Assembly: GCA_946902875.1 (NCBI GenBank)
Contig: OX336350.1
Coordinates: 18,652,048-18,716,047, forward strand
Origin: Nematopogon swammerdamellus
Taxonomy: Eukaryota; Arthropoda; Insecta; Lepidoptera; Adelidae
DNA: 64,000 nucleotides
Reading direction: 5' to 3'
A program made the translations under genes and the position numbers. Of this stretch, positions 1-10,035 are shown in pieces (the first letter of the stretch is position 1; every line of letters starts with the position of its first letter). The notes under the pieces were generated by a model. That model was not told the origin of the DNA. It worked only from the letters and a program-made list of their open reading frames with translations, and ran no database searches.

Positions 1-182
1 AGTGGTCAAACAGCCAAAGCCCCTCATCAGGGCTCCGAAGTTGAGTCGGAACTGTCTCGACATCGAGCAGTAGAGGACGAAGTTGATAGCACCGTTGAGG
101 AGCGCCAGAATGTCCATCAACTCGCCGAAGAGATCGTAACAGTCCTTGAAGAAACACCTCCCGAGAAGACCGCTTAGAAGAC
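1..182 (-). CDS. GPCR exon 7 (TM7 and start of cytoplasmic tail; partial)
   Basis: The exon starts at 182 after the acceptor TTTTCGCAG and completes a split glycine codon from exon 6. It then gives 60 codons open to the window edge. It reads LLSGLLGRCFFKDC, then DLFGELMDILALLNG, then AINFVLYCSMSRQFR. This is TM7 with NGAINFVLY in place of the usual NPxxY, followed by the basic helix-8 segment SRQFR. The rest of the tail and the stop codon lie outside the window. The close match to the DmsR/FMRFamide-receptor TM7 makes the assignment secure; the downstream exon end cannot be seen. Confidence 0.9.
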
Positions 183-239
183 CTGCGAAAATGAAACAAA
201 ATGTGTGATACATCTCTCGTCTAGTACAGTACTACGCTA

Positions 240-361
240 GTGTTCTCTTGTTTCTGTGTGAACTATTGTTAATTTCTATTGTTCTTCTGTATCTTATCTT
301 CTGTCTTCTGTATCTCTGTTTGTGTTTTGTGTGCAATAAAGCATTTCTATTCTATTCTACA
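240..361 (+). repeat. LINE-type 3' tail fragment
   Basis: A T-rich stretch ends in GTGCAATAAAGCATTTC followed by short ATTCT repeats. This is the look of a heavily 5'-truncated non-LTR element 3' end. It lies in intron 6, just after exon 7's acceptor. No coding remnant is seen. Confidence 0.45.
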
Positions 362-489
362 GCATAGACAGCAATCCAAAGGGAAGTTTCCAGAATGGCA
401 CCTACTTGGAAGTGATATTGGCGATATTGGCGGTGGTTAAGTCAGAAGTACTAGAGCCTGAGCTCTAGTACTTCTGACTAAACCACCCT
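362..489 (+). repeat. SINE-T1 fragment carrying a short perfect hairpin
   Basis: Bases 362-431 match the end of the SINE-T1 body (see 35757). They run straight into an inverted repeat with arms 432-457 and 462-487 and a four-base loop. One extra A in the left arm context is the only clear irregularity. No gene is seen from here to 895. Confidence 0.5.
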
Positions 490-895
490 ATACCGAGTAG
501 CATACAAAATTGTTTACATGACCTTTGCGAATTTGAATGGAACAAGTCTCTATAGGATGGATCACATCATTATTCGAACATAGACTATAGTTTTATTTAT
601 CATCTAAACTAATTCATTGAGATTTTGGAGACATGCTTAATTTTACGTTAAAGCATTTTTAATTCGCAATTAATATCATATTTTATTTATTTCTTTCTAA
701 GCATATTATTGTGCAATACAAAACAAAGTAGTCTATTATTTCAGACGGGGGCTCCTGGTAACCAGAGATTTTAGGTAAGGGTAGCTTCTGCAGGGCCTGT
801 CTGTCATATCGATCTGTTCGGGCAGATTACACTATTGAAATTCCGTATATCTCCTGCATTAACAGGCTACATAACATAGAAACGTGTGGGGTCTG
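490..895. other. Intron 6 sequence, nothing recognised
   Basis: AT-rich sequence with no open frame of note, no tRNA-like box and no recognisable repeat. Confidence 0.5.
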
Positions 896-1180
896 CCCCA
901 CTGCATCTCTCCCCATGCATGTCGTAAAAGGCGACTAAGGGATCAGGACAAGGTGCGATGAATAAGGGCGACTGGTTGGCTACCTATCACCTTAGCACGG
1001 TCCTTCCAACGAGTCATGTAGCAGGTGGGCCTTCGTGCCTTACTTGCTGCTTGATAATTATTTTGTCCTAAACCTTTGCTATATGTGGTGGGTGGTCGGT
1101 GTTGTGCTGTAATTTACAAGAGTACTTGCAGCACAACACCGACTACTCTGCTTGCCGCGATTGTCGGGATGCAATGCAGT
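896..1180 (+). repeat. Interspersed repeat family A, copy 1
   Basis: This family begins CCCACTGCATCTCTCCCC, continues with GTCGTAAAAGGCGACTAAGGG and ends near GATTGTCGGGATGCA. It contains an internal inverted repeat, GGTGTTGTGCTGTAATTTAC against GCAGCACAACACCGAC. At least eight further full or partial copies occur in the window (3221, 4077, 6000, 16824, 21360, 22010, 51448, 59130). No coding capacity is apparent and I do not know its class. Confidence 0.75.
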
Positions 1181-1659
1181 GCATAAAATAAGTTCATAAA
1201 AGCTGAGCAGTGGAGTCGAAAGTGATCTAATTCGCGAACATCTCAGTCAGATAGACCATTAAGTCCGATTTTAACTCGAGCGCAGTCTGGAACACGTTTA
1301 GTGATTGATATAATAGAGATGCGATAAATATAGTCCATTTATTGAGTTCTCAGATTTTCAGAGTAAATACGTCCCTTTTGGAAAAGGGCACATCAACGGA
1401 AAGAACAAATGAAGCGAAAAAAGTATCGACTCGACCGGGCATAAGAGATTCTAAGAAAGGACACACTGATTGCTTTCTAGCTGTGGTTCCTAAACTGCTA
1501 CAAATTGTTGTTTGTAAGGAGAGATACTTTAGTACTCGAGAGGTATTGAGTTGCTAACAAGTTTGGATGGGAAATCGTGTTCGCGAAGTCCCGCGAATTG
1601 GCAAAATACGCGAAATCTAATTACACCTTATCTACCATTTGTGGTTTCGGCTTTCTCGG
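1181..1659. other. Intron 6 sequence, nothing recognised
   Basis: A 71-codon open stretch at 1342-1557 has no recognisable motif and no splice context, so I do not call it a gene. No repeat was identified. Confidence 0.45.
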
Positions 1660-2010
1660 ATTTTTTTTTTATAGATACGGAAACTGTTGGATACATCACC
1701 CATTACATTCGTGATGTCAGCCCATAACACCTTGGTGAACTAGGTGCCATGTCAGTGCTTTCTTTCGGTCGTGCCGGCTACACTGAACTGGACGGAAAAC
1801 ACGAACTTTTTAGCCGTTTCAATAACAAAAAAAAAACATTGAGCATTGTGCCTTGCGAAGTTTGTTTGTCAGTTTTTCTTCGCATTGAATTTAGAACTGG
1901 CGGAATTTTCGACATTTCCAAGCGTAGGTTACCTCCCTATGGATGAAATTATACAATAAACGATAAAACGTTCATTCACTGCGGTGGTACCAGCCCGGGC
2001 GGGTTAAAGC
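1660..2010 (-). repeat. SINE-T2 copy
   Basis: This is a minus-orientation copy of the tRNA-headed SINE whose 3' end reads GTAGCCAACCGTGTCAGTTTCC plus A-run (full copies at 30069 and 37228). It shows the poly-A end at its low-coordinate side and stops at GGGCGGGTTAAA. It is followed at once by the micro-hairpin at 2017. Confidence 0.75.
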
Positions 2011-2011
2011 C

Positions 2012-2056
2012 AAAGAGTTTGTATTACGTCGCTGAGCGCAGCGACGTAATACAAAC
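2012..2056. repeat. Micro-hairpin, copy 1
   Basis: Arms 2017-2033 and 2040-2056 are 17 bp and perfect, with a six-base loop. The core GTTTGTATTACGTCGCT recurs at 35631-35677. Both copies are flanked by AAAGA on the left. Confidence 0.8.
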
Positions 2057-3220
2057 CACCCTTCGGGTTTGACACCTGACAGCTCTGGCTGATCCTGCGC
2101 CTCCTCCTACGCTCCTTTCGGAAACACTCGGGTTGACTCGGCTCGAAAGCGAACCAACAGAAGCCGATATTCGTTTGGTCGTTTATGTAATTTGTTAGCT
2201 CATTGGTATAAGAGTGTAGGATTTTTATTTTTTCGATCTCGACCATTTTCAAAATTTGTTTTGTTTTTTTTTTTTTTTAAGCAATGTTAGGGTGTTAAAA
2301 TACCTAAGAAAGCTTTATTTTCGGAAATACAAACGTAACAAAAACGACATGCACCGCCTCAACATTAGGTTAGGGTTAATAGCGTAGTAATAGGTTAGTA
2401 GCGACGCATCTTCTCTATATTAACCCTGGTAATTTTTTTTGAACCACCAAAAACATTACTTATACATACCACATAACATCTCTCCTTCATACCACACATT
2501 ACTCCTTCGAGCCGAAGTTTGCCGAAAGGAGCAAAGGAGTAGAATGCAGGATCGAGCAGCTCTTTCAGGCGGCGGACCGCTACACCCTTCCCTTCTCACC
2601 TAGTAACGTAAGAAAGGAAGGGACCTACAGTTTTACGTGGAATCCGAACCTGCTACAGATGTTTTATCTCACGAAGTCCGTTTGGCTCTGGTTGTAGTAG
2701 TGACGGGTACTGATAAGCGTGCTTGTGTGTGTAAACGTGGGGAGCGCTAACAGAGAAATCTGATGCGGTAAATATTGACTTTAGAGAAAAAATTGCAAGA
2801 ATAAATATGTTTTATATTTCGTCTAAAAATAAGATTCAGGCGAAAAAACATCAACATTCGAGAACTACATTTGGAACATTAATTTGATTTTTTTTTCTCT
2901 GGAAATATTGACTTTAGAGAAAAAATTACAAGAATTAATGTGTCTTATATTTCGTCCAGAAATAAGATCATTCTACTTCCACTGTGTGTGTGTTGTAGGT
3001 AAAATTTTGGGGCATGCCTCGGGGCAAGTTCTCTGTACACGCCAGTAGAAATATCGTCCGCAACACATCCCCGAGCCACGTAAATGGATGTTGCATGCGG
3101 CATGTAGACTCTTTGTTGCGCGGTATGTTGCGAGGATATTTAGCATTATATTTTAGATGTCCGTGAGTATTTTTTTTTTATTTCTTTCCATCACAATAAT
3201 TATTAATCATGCATACATAC
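2057..3220. other. Intron 6 sequence with an SINE-T2 scrap and a local duplication
   Basis: Bases 2570-2655 match the 5' half of SINE-T2 (CCTAGTAACGTAAGAAAGG, ACCTACAGTTTTACGTGG). A ~70-bp segment beginning AAATATTGACTTTAGAG occurs twice, near 2769 and 2903, as a diverged direct repeat. Nothing coding is recognised. Confidence 0.5.
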
Positions 3221-3482
3221 ATATAACACACGCTGAATTCCGACAATCGGGTAAGCAGAGTAATCGGTGGTGTGCTGAAAGAACTCTGGTAAATTACAGC
3301 ACAACACGTTTCGCAAAGTATTCGAACAAGATTCAATGGATCAAGCAGCAAGTAAGGCGCGAAAACCCGCCTGCTGCATGACTCGGTGGAAGTACCGTGC
3401 CAAGATGAGAGGTCGCGATCCTGTCGCCCTTTAGCACGGCATCGTCGCCTTTTACGACATGCGCGGGGAGGTGATGCATTAT
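3221..3482 (-). repeat. Family A, copy 2
   Basis: Minus-orientation copy, from the CCGACAATCGGG end through the hairpin segment to CGCCTTTTACGACATGC. Confidence 0.7.
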
Positions 3483-3649
3483 TAATCAATTCCCATCTTT
3501 TCAACTGCAGCAAAAGTTATTTGTATATAATATTATATTTACCTATTTAGTAATTTATATGTATTAAAACATGTATGGCTTATGTTTTACTAGCATGTAC
3601 TTATATGTATTGTTAATAAGTATTCTTATTATTATTTTATCTTCAATTC

Positions 3650-3838
3650 TCACTCCTAACTCTTGCTACTACCTACTTACATTCCACTATATTATCGAGT
3701 CTCAAACATCCAAAGCTTGACTGTAAGAAATCTCTGTAAGGGATAAGTCCGCCTTTGCACCTTATGTAAATTTTCTGATGTATTTGTTACTGTTTAATGT
3801 TTATTGGAGCAATAAAGAATTTTCTATCTATCTATCTA
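3650..3838 (+). repeat. LINE 3' end with tetranucleotide tail
   Basis: Contains TCTCTGTAAGGGATAAGTCC, then a T-rich stretch, GAGCAATAAAG and a short (TCTA)n tail. The arrangement is typical of RTE/Jockey-like LINE 3' UTRs in Lepidoptera (from memory). No coding part remains. Confidence 0.55.
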
Positions 3839-4076
3839 AAAGGTCATATTCTTCTAGAAAATTTGACAGGAATAATAAATCGTTGTTTTTCTGCATAACA
3901 TTTCGTATGGCGTGCGAACTAATTTAGTAAACAATGTATTCGAAAAAAAGTTTAAAACAACAACAGGTTTCTGCTTCTACCAGATGTCAGGAGGAAATTT
4001 ATTTCAGAGAAAAAATCCTGAATTGTTTTTGATTAAGAAAAAAAAACCGCGTGCGATCGGTACTTAAAAAGAATAA

Positions 4077-4350
4077 CCCCACTGCAGCTCTCCCCGTGCA
4101 TGTCCTAAAAGCCCGACTAAGGGATGGGGATAAGATGCCGTGCTAAAGGGCTACAGGCTGGCCACCTCTCACCTTGGCACGGTCCTTCCACCGTGTCATG
4201 CAGTAGGTGGGTTTTCGTGATTACTTGCTGTGTCTGAATACTTTGCTAAACGTGGTGGACAGTTTTGTGCTGTAATTTACCGGAGTACTTGCAGCACAAC
4301 ACCGATTACTCTGTTTACGCCGATTTGTACAGCGTGTGGTATATATGTAT
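4077..4350 (+). repeat. Family A, copy 3
   Basis: Plus-orientation copy from CCCACTGCAGCTCTCCCC to the segment after AACACCGATTACTCTG. It ends about 70 bases from exon 6's splice donor. Confidence 0.7.
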
Positions 4351-4416
4351 GTACAAAATAAACCTAAAACACAAAAAAGGTATCACTGAATATTATTTAT
4401 CTAAAAAAAAACTCAC

Positions 4417-4587
4417 CCAAAATCCCCTGCGGAAACTCAGTCAGTAGAAATAGCAGTAAAACAGCCACCAGCATCTTGGTTGTCCTGTCCGTTCTCTTGT
4501 CGGACTTGGTCTGTCTCTTGGCCTGCTGCTTCGCCAGTATCGCACCATTGCCGTTCACGACCGTTGGTTGGGGGCATGAGTTGTAAC
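4417..4587 (-). CDS. GPCR exon 6 (ICL3 end and TM6)
   Basis: This 171-bp exon is bounded by the acceptor TTTATCTAAG and a GTGAGT donor. It starts by completing a glycine codon and ends after the first base of another. It encodes a basic third-loop end rich in K/R/Q (AKQQAKRQTKSDK), then RTDRTTKMLVAVLLLF and LLTEFPQGIL, the TM6 signature of DmsR/FMRFamide receptors. The RTDRTTKML motif at the base of TM6 is the strongest single family identifier in the gene. Confidence 0.93.
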
Positions 4588-4689
4588 CTTAGATAAAAGG
4601 ACAGAATAATTCTAGATTAACTATCTACTTACTCACATCTAGTCCTTTTGGCCTCCTTTTTATCAGGTTTTTTTATGTATCCGGTAATA

Positions 4690-4910
4690 AAACGTGCACA
4701 CCTACACCTGCTACTTCATCGTTCGGAACCGGTATGAAACTGTAGGTCCCTTCCCTTGCCCCTTACTAGGTGATAGGCTCAAAATTGTAGCCGACTAGGT
4801 AGGTACCACCGTACTAGACGAAATATAGCCGCACATAAACCTCGGCTGTGTTCTCCTCTAGCGCAGTATAGCCAGCGATCCAAGTGGAATTCTCCGCTAT
4901 TACATAAAAA
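4690..4910 (+). repeat. SINE-T1 fragment
   Basis: Body of SINE-T1 without the tRNA head: CACCTGCTACTTCATCG, GGTCCCTTCCCTTGCCCC, TACCACCGTACTAGACG, TGTTCTCCTCTAG. It abuts the family D copy that starts at 4911. Confidence 0.65.
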
Positions 4911-5250
4911 CCGGCCAAGTGCAAGTCGTACTAGCGCACCGAGGGTTCCGTATCGTCATGTCAAAGTCAGCGCCACTCACGCCATCTATGGATTAGTAAA
5001 AATGGTTCATACTCTTTTCGGTAGATGACGCGCATATACTTTTTAGTTTCTTGTATGGGGACCCCCGCCAATTTTTTACATTTTCTTATTTTCATTATTT
5101 GTTGTTATATCGGCCATAACAACACATACCTATTCTGTGAGAATTTCAAAGGGCTACCTATTACGGTTCAAGAGATACAGCCCTCGGACAGACAGAAGGA
5201 CATACAGACAGACAGACAGACGGCGAAGACTTAATAATAGCCCAACAAAC
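4911..5250 (+). repeat. Family D copy ('GGCCAAGTGCGAGTCG')
   Basis: Runs from ACCGGCCAAGTGCAAGTCG through GCCACTCACGCCATCTATGG and TTGTTGTTATATCGGCC to ATACAGCCCTCGGACAGACA and a GACA-rich tail. This is one of the commonest repeats in lepidopteran genomes (memory) and is probably non-autonomous. More copies lie at 7880, 20356, 36888, 45686, 50236, 55998, 57050, 58436, 61472 and 62075. Confidence 0.8.
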
Positions 5251-5358
5251 TAATTGGTGCTAACGGCAGATTTTTTAGATCTTAAAGTGGTATATTGGAT
5301 TAATATAACGCGTCACTACTGTTAGAGCTGAGCTCTTGTCCCACCCTTATAGCACTTA

Positions 5359-5534
5359 CAGGTCGGTTAACTAAAGCTGGCACGTACACAGTACTCACAC
5401 CAATGCAATTGCCCGCGTGCGAGTGACACGTCGCACTGCATACGCATCACGAAAACCCGATCTGTCTCACTCGCACGCGGGCAATTGCATTGGTATGAGT
5501 ACTGTGTACGTGCCAGCTTTAGTTAACCGACCTG
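5359..5534. mobile_element. TA-flanked foldback MITE
   Basis: The 176-bp element starts CAGGTCGGTTAACTAAAG and has ~67-bp inverted arms with about one mismatch around a ~40-bp loop. A TA dinucleotide flanks it at 5357-5358 and 5535-5536, as expected for a Tc1/mariner-type insertion. It lies in intron 5. No coding. Confidence 0.8.
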
Positions 5535-5714
5535 TACTAACGCTATTGTAAAGTCCAATAAATAACCTTAACCTGTATAAGAATGGGCCTTTATTAAACA
5601 GCTCTTATAACGCCTGTGTTAGCACCATAATGTTAGTTGGGAGGGTTCCGTACGACGGATATAGAACCCAGAATACGACGGATATGGAACCCTGAAAAAT
5701 GTTTGTGTAGTTAC

Positions 5715-5928
5715 CTTTCAGCGCTTTCTTCCTGCTGTTGGCGCTATACAAAGCCCTGATGAGCCAGGCGCTGATGACCGTGAGGATTGCGCACGGAAGC
5801 AGCTTGATGATGACCGCGTGAACCCAGAAGTTGAGCTGGTAGAGCCGGCCGTCGTAGTCGGAGTCCACGTGGTAGAACACGAGCTGCGTCGTGTTCTCGT
5901 GGACGATCTGCTCGTGGACTGTGAACAC
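5715..5928 (-). CDS. GPCR exon 5 (ECL2, TM5, ICL3 start)
   Basis: This 214-bp exon lies between the acceptor TTTGTGCGCAG and a GTAACT donor. It has 71 codons plus one base. It begins VFTVHEQIVHENTTQL, an extracellular loop with an N-glycosylation site NTT, then FYHVDSDYDGRLYQL. TM5 is NFWVHAVIIKLLPCAIL and TVISAWLIRAL, followed by the basic loop NSRKKALK. Proline and the KLLPC motif fit TM5 of peptide receptors. No cysteine is present in the loop before TM5. Confidence 0.92.
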
Positions 5929-5999
5929 CTGCGCACAAATAAACAGTCTTCATCATAAGTACCGTGTGATGCTGGTACTTAAAAATAATAATAGCCCCA

Positions 6000-6075
6000 C
6001 TGCATCTCTCCCCGTGCATGTCGTAAAAGGCGACTAATGGCTATCCATTAGTCGCCTTTTACGACATGCACCTAT
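6000..6075. repeat. Family A head as a perfect inverted dimer
   Basis: Arms 6014-6040 and 6045-6071 are 27 bp, perfect, with a four-base loop. Each arm is the family A motif GTCGTAAAAGGCGACTAA plus flanks, so this is the start of family A duplicated head to head. Confidence 0.8.
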
Positions 6076-6399
6076 CCTTATGGATATGATGCTGTGCGAA
6101 ACATAAATGCCGAAAGACGATTTTGTATGGAGAAAGTTAACTTCCGTCTCGTCTTAATAATTTGTATGTGAATAAATGTGAATACGCCTATAAAATGCTC
6201 TCCCTCCCCCCTAGTCACTTTCACGAGGGCGGGATCCCTCACATTGTGTCCTAGCCATCCGCGCTCCACTTCCTCGCCATTTCTTCTGGTGTCCACATTG
6301 GATCACACACAGCCCCCATTCCCCAGATAATTTTGGAGTCAAAAATCAACATAACTTTTTCTATCTTTTATATAGTACATAATTATCATCATCATCAAT

Positions 6400-7056
6400 A
6401 CTAATAATAAATCTGCAAGAGGTCGGTCATGGAGTAAGTTACTTTGTTTTATGAGATACTGAGTTTGTAGACTCTATGTATGATACTAAAACTAAATTGA
6501 TGATTTTTAGAAATATTTTATGTATGTATGTATGTTCCTCCATAACTCTTATAATATTGGATGAAAAAAAAAGACATACAAAACAATCTAACAAAACTCA
6601 CAGTAAAATTAAACTAGATAATAACTAAAAACAATAACAAACAAATAACAATTTTGAAGAAAAATCTAACAAAATAACATTTATAGATAAGTAAGTACAT
6701 ACTTAAGTACATTCTTTTTGCTTTCCTTCATCCAATGGGTGAGGTTATTGCCCTATGGCAATCTCTTCCAGCTCACCCATTAGATTTAAGGGCACTAATA
6801 ATACTGGGGCGCAGCGAACAAGTAACAACTCTTAAACCGGTCATCCGAATTTGATTAAACTTAGTACAAGCACATTTAACTATACGTGACACAGGATAGG
6901 CTAAATAAAATTCAGTTCCGCTTGCGCTAAGATGTGGCTCTCATACAAACCGAATTGTTCCGGCCGCCGAAATAAAGGTAAGGTAGCGGGTATACTTACT
7001 TTCTTTTTGTAAATACGAATTTCACGCAAGCGAAGCCGCGGGCAAAATCTAGTAAA
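6400..7056 (-). repeat. Family G copy, split by a later insertion
   Basis: Family G in plus orientation starts AGCTTTTGCCCGCGGCTTCGC and ends near ATAAATCTGCAAGAGGTCGG. This minus copy is interrupted at 6552-6826. Related copies are at 17030-18310 (rearranged), 19610, 51319 and 54994. No coding potential. Confidence 0.75.
6552..6826. mobile_element. 275-bp insertion with 8-bp target duplication, class uncertain
   Basis: It sits inside family G. The octamer AACTCTTA occurs on both sides (6544-6551 and 6827-6834), and the uninterrupted site is seen in the copy near 19733. On the minus strand it ends TTTTCATCCAATATTA after a T-rich run, and its head carries CTCACCCATTGGATGAAGG. No terminal inverted repeats are obvious, so a short retroposed LINE/SINE piece is likelier than hAT. 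Confidence 0.6.
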
Positions 7057-7879
7057 GTATAAGTTGGCACGCACGCTCGGCAACTCTATTGTGTTAGAAA
7101 AATCTCTGTGCAATGCGCGTAGGGCGTACGTGATAAAAAAATAACGGATAACATCGGAGAGCTCCTCCGACCTACGAGTGCTCTTCTTGGAAAAGGAATT
7201 TTATTTTTTCCCCTTCGATGGCCTCTTGACCTTCATTCTTAATCTCTTGATTCTCTTGACCCTCAAGTCAATCTTCCAGTGTCAAGTTAAAAATCCAGTT
7301 GTATTAAGAGTTATTGTAACAATTAGGTGTCATGTCAATGCTTCCCTTTGGTATTTATTACGGAACTCTTAATCGATAAATCGGTAACGTAGGTACTCCC
7401 GTGTCCGTCCATCTGACAGAGCGGTTTTTCTAGAAAACTCAGTAACATAGAAATTTAGCATAATTAATGATAGATCTTGATCAATAAATAACTAGATAAA
7501 TATTTATTTTAGATTAATATGTGGGGACAGTTTGATAGGACTAAAAAAAGTTTAAAATTAATATACCTATCGTGTGGGGTATTATTTAAAAGAGTTAATT
7601 ATGTGCAAAAATGATGATGTAGCTAAATACGTGCAAAAATTGACCCCCAAATACACAGGAAACAATGTAATAGTTGCGGAAAAAAAAAATCGTTTTTAGA
7701 TTTTAACTACAAGAAACAATGGTTTGCCTGGCAGCCAAACCATTGCTGTTGTTTTTATTTAGGCGTTTCGTTATTTTCAAAAACACAATTATTTTGGTAA
7801 ACACATAACACAAATATGTATATTGTGTGGGGGTACGGAACCCCGGACCAACGGAGCGCGAGTCCGACTCAAACTTGGC
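7057..7879. other. Intron 4 sequence, little recognised
   Basis: AT-rich. A small palindrome with arms CAATGGTTTG / CAAACCATTG lies near 7719-7745, and an SINE-T2-like scrap lies near 7325-7350. No coding seen. Confidence 0.4.
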
Positions 7880-8275
7880 GGCTTTTTAGGGTTCCGTATC
7901 CGGTACGGGACCATATTACTAAGCCTACGCCGTCTGTCTGTCCGTCTGTCTGAGGGCTGTATCTCTTGAACCGTAATAGGTAGCCCGTTGAAATTTTTAC
8001 AGAATAGGTATGTGTTATTATGGCCGATATAAAAACAAATAATAAAAATAAGAAAAATTTCAAAATTCACAGCGGTTCCCATAAGTGAAACTAAAAAGTG
8101 TATGCGCGCGCGCCATCTACCGAAAAGATTATGAAGCATTTTAACTAATCACGAATTTGAACTAATATGAAGCATTTCATAAACACGCCATAGATGGCGC
8201 GAGCAGCGCTAACCTTGACATGGCGATACGGAGCCCTCGGTGCGCGAGTTCGACTCGCACTTGGCCGGTTTTTTT
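7880..8275 (-). repeat. Family D copy
   Basis: Full minus-orientation copy, from TAGGGTTCCGTATCCGGTAC and the GTCTGTCTG tract to GACTCGCACTTGGCCGG. Confidence 0.8.
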
Positions 8276-8794
8276 TATAAACACACATGTTCATTGTTCA
8301 ACCGTCATGACGGACGTTGCGGACAAGCGGCCATCGCCGTTACATCGCAACATTCCTACGGAGTGTGAAATTAATTTGATGTCCGATTTATTTACGGCTC
8401 GTTATCTACGATGATATTCGCACCAGTACATGCGTGGCGGGCACCGTGACGCGCCATGGCGCCATGTCGAACGATTATCTTGTTTTCTGGGGCCGGGTCA
8501 CGCCATCCCGCCATCACAGTCCACTCAGCCCGCGATCAATATGATAACATATGTTCGGGCACAGGATAGAGCTTCTACTTCATTCAATTAACGATTTTTA
8601 TAGATTCTGGAACGGGCGTTCGATATTCAAATGAGGGTCGCGGGGATATAAAGAGGGTTTTAAACATCGAAACAAACCGATAGGAGTATGCTTGTGGCGC
8701 GTTAAGCTGTCGCAGAGAAGCTCTCTCGAATGTGCTGACTTCTCTCAAATGGTGTGAAAGATATTTTTTGCGGCCTCCACCCGGAGTAGACGAA
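8276..8794. other. Intron 4 sequence, nothing recognised
   Basis: Moderately GC-rich, apparently single-copy within the window. Open stretches lack motifs or splice-consistent ends. Confidence 0.4.
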
Positions 8795-9036
8795 CTACCT
8801 ACAACCGCACTGAATGAAAGGTCGGTTGTAAATAGTTTGTGTTTTCCGTCCAGTTCACTGTAGCCGGCACGACCGAAGGGAGGCATTGACATAGCACGTA
8901 GTTCACCAAGGTGTTATGGGCTGACATCACGAATGTAAAATAATGTAATGCTGTAGGGGAAATATTAAATATTTCTTATTTCTTATTTAATGTTGTAGGT
9001 GATGTAGCCAACCGTGTCAGTTTCGATAAAAAAAAA
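8795..9036 (+). repeat. SINE-T2 3' half with an internal insertion
   Basis: Matches SINE-T2 from ACCGCACTGAATGAAA to GTAGCCAACCGTGTCAG and a poly-A end. About 50 extra AT-rich bases separate ATCACGAATGTA from TGTAGGTGATGTAGCC. Confidence 0.65.
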
Positions 9037-9239
9037 CATCGGCGCCAATCGCGTTATTATCAAGTAAGTATGTCAAAGATTGATCTATAATAATTTTACT
9101 TAATTTTTATTAATTTAGAAATCGATAAAAAATATTGTATAGAAGGAAAATAATGAGATAAAAGACGCTGTATAAGTGTCGTACAACATGAATACGTAGA
9201 AAATATGGGCTCTCCTAAAAATTAAGAAAAAAAAAACTG

Positions 9240-10035
9240 ATATCGCGCTAACTGCCTACCCCCTAGCCTCCGCTCATGCCAGTTTGGACATCATCGGTAA
9301 AATACTTATTTCATCACTTGGAAGTGACTTTAATGTCGACTGCATGTGTGAGGATGTGCTGCAATCGAGGACTGGAAATCGCGATTAACGGAAGTAGATG
9401 GTCCAGTCACCCAAGAAATCCAGAAACGATGGGATGCTCCGAACATTGAAAAAATGCATACGAAATTTACTGGAACAAAGTCAAAATTCTGAAACTAACC
9501 GAGCTTGGATACTGTCAGCGTCACAACAGGAATCGGGGGAGTGGCTCAAGGCACACCCTTCTCCACACCTTGACACCTTGTTGGATAAAACAACACTAAG
9601 AATTTATTCTTGCTCTTAAAATCGGTGCCAACATGTGCCAGTCTCATTATTGAGTCTTCGGAGCGAGCATCAAATGTTTAGGACACCACGGTCTTGCATG
9701 CCAGCGGAGTGCAAGAAGACTGACGCACAACGCGCGCTTCAACAATATTATAAAAACATATCTAGCCTCCGCTGGTATTATGCCTTGCGTACTGGAGCCA
9801 CAGGGAATCCTGCGCTCGGACTGATGAAAAATATGAGCCCCTAAAAACCTCTTTGAGTTTTTAAGTTAAACTGTGGAAACCCTTGGTGTGTAGTCACCGC
9901 ACGCACTGGATTTAGCCGCAACGATTGGCAAATAGCTACTGGATAAGTCAGGTGACGTGGGTGCCAAGGCTTTCTTCATACGCCGCATAAGCCTATATTC
10001 CCTCCAAGAGGGAACGCTAAGTGTCCTACGGACCA
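9240..10035 (+). pseudogene. Decayed retroelement-like ORF (HGLSC / RDG / AIQRG family)
   Basis: Shifting between frames gives a recognisable but broken protein: AYPLASAHASLDIIGKIL, then ESGEWLKAHPSPHLDTLLD, ALKIGANMCQSHY, CLGHHGLACQRSARRLTH, CVLEPQGILRSD, then after a deletion VETLGVWSPHALDLAA (one stop read through). I remember this block order, with an H/C-rich knuckle, an EP...R-DG motif and a terminal IQRGN motif, from many animal genomes. It may be a PD-(D/E)XK-like part of a retroelement, but that label is uncertain. Stops and frameshifts make it a pseudogene. A related C-terminal piece is at 39240-39500. Confidence 0.6.
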
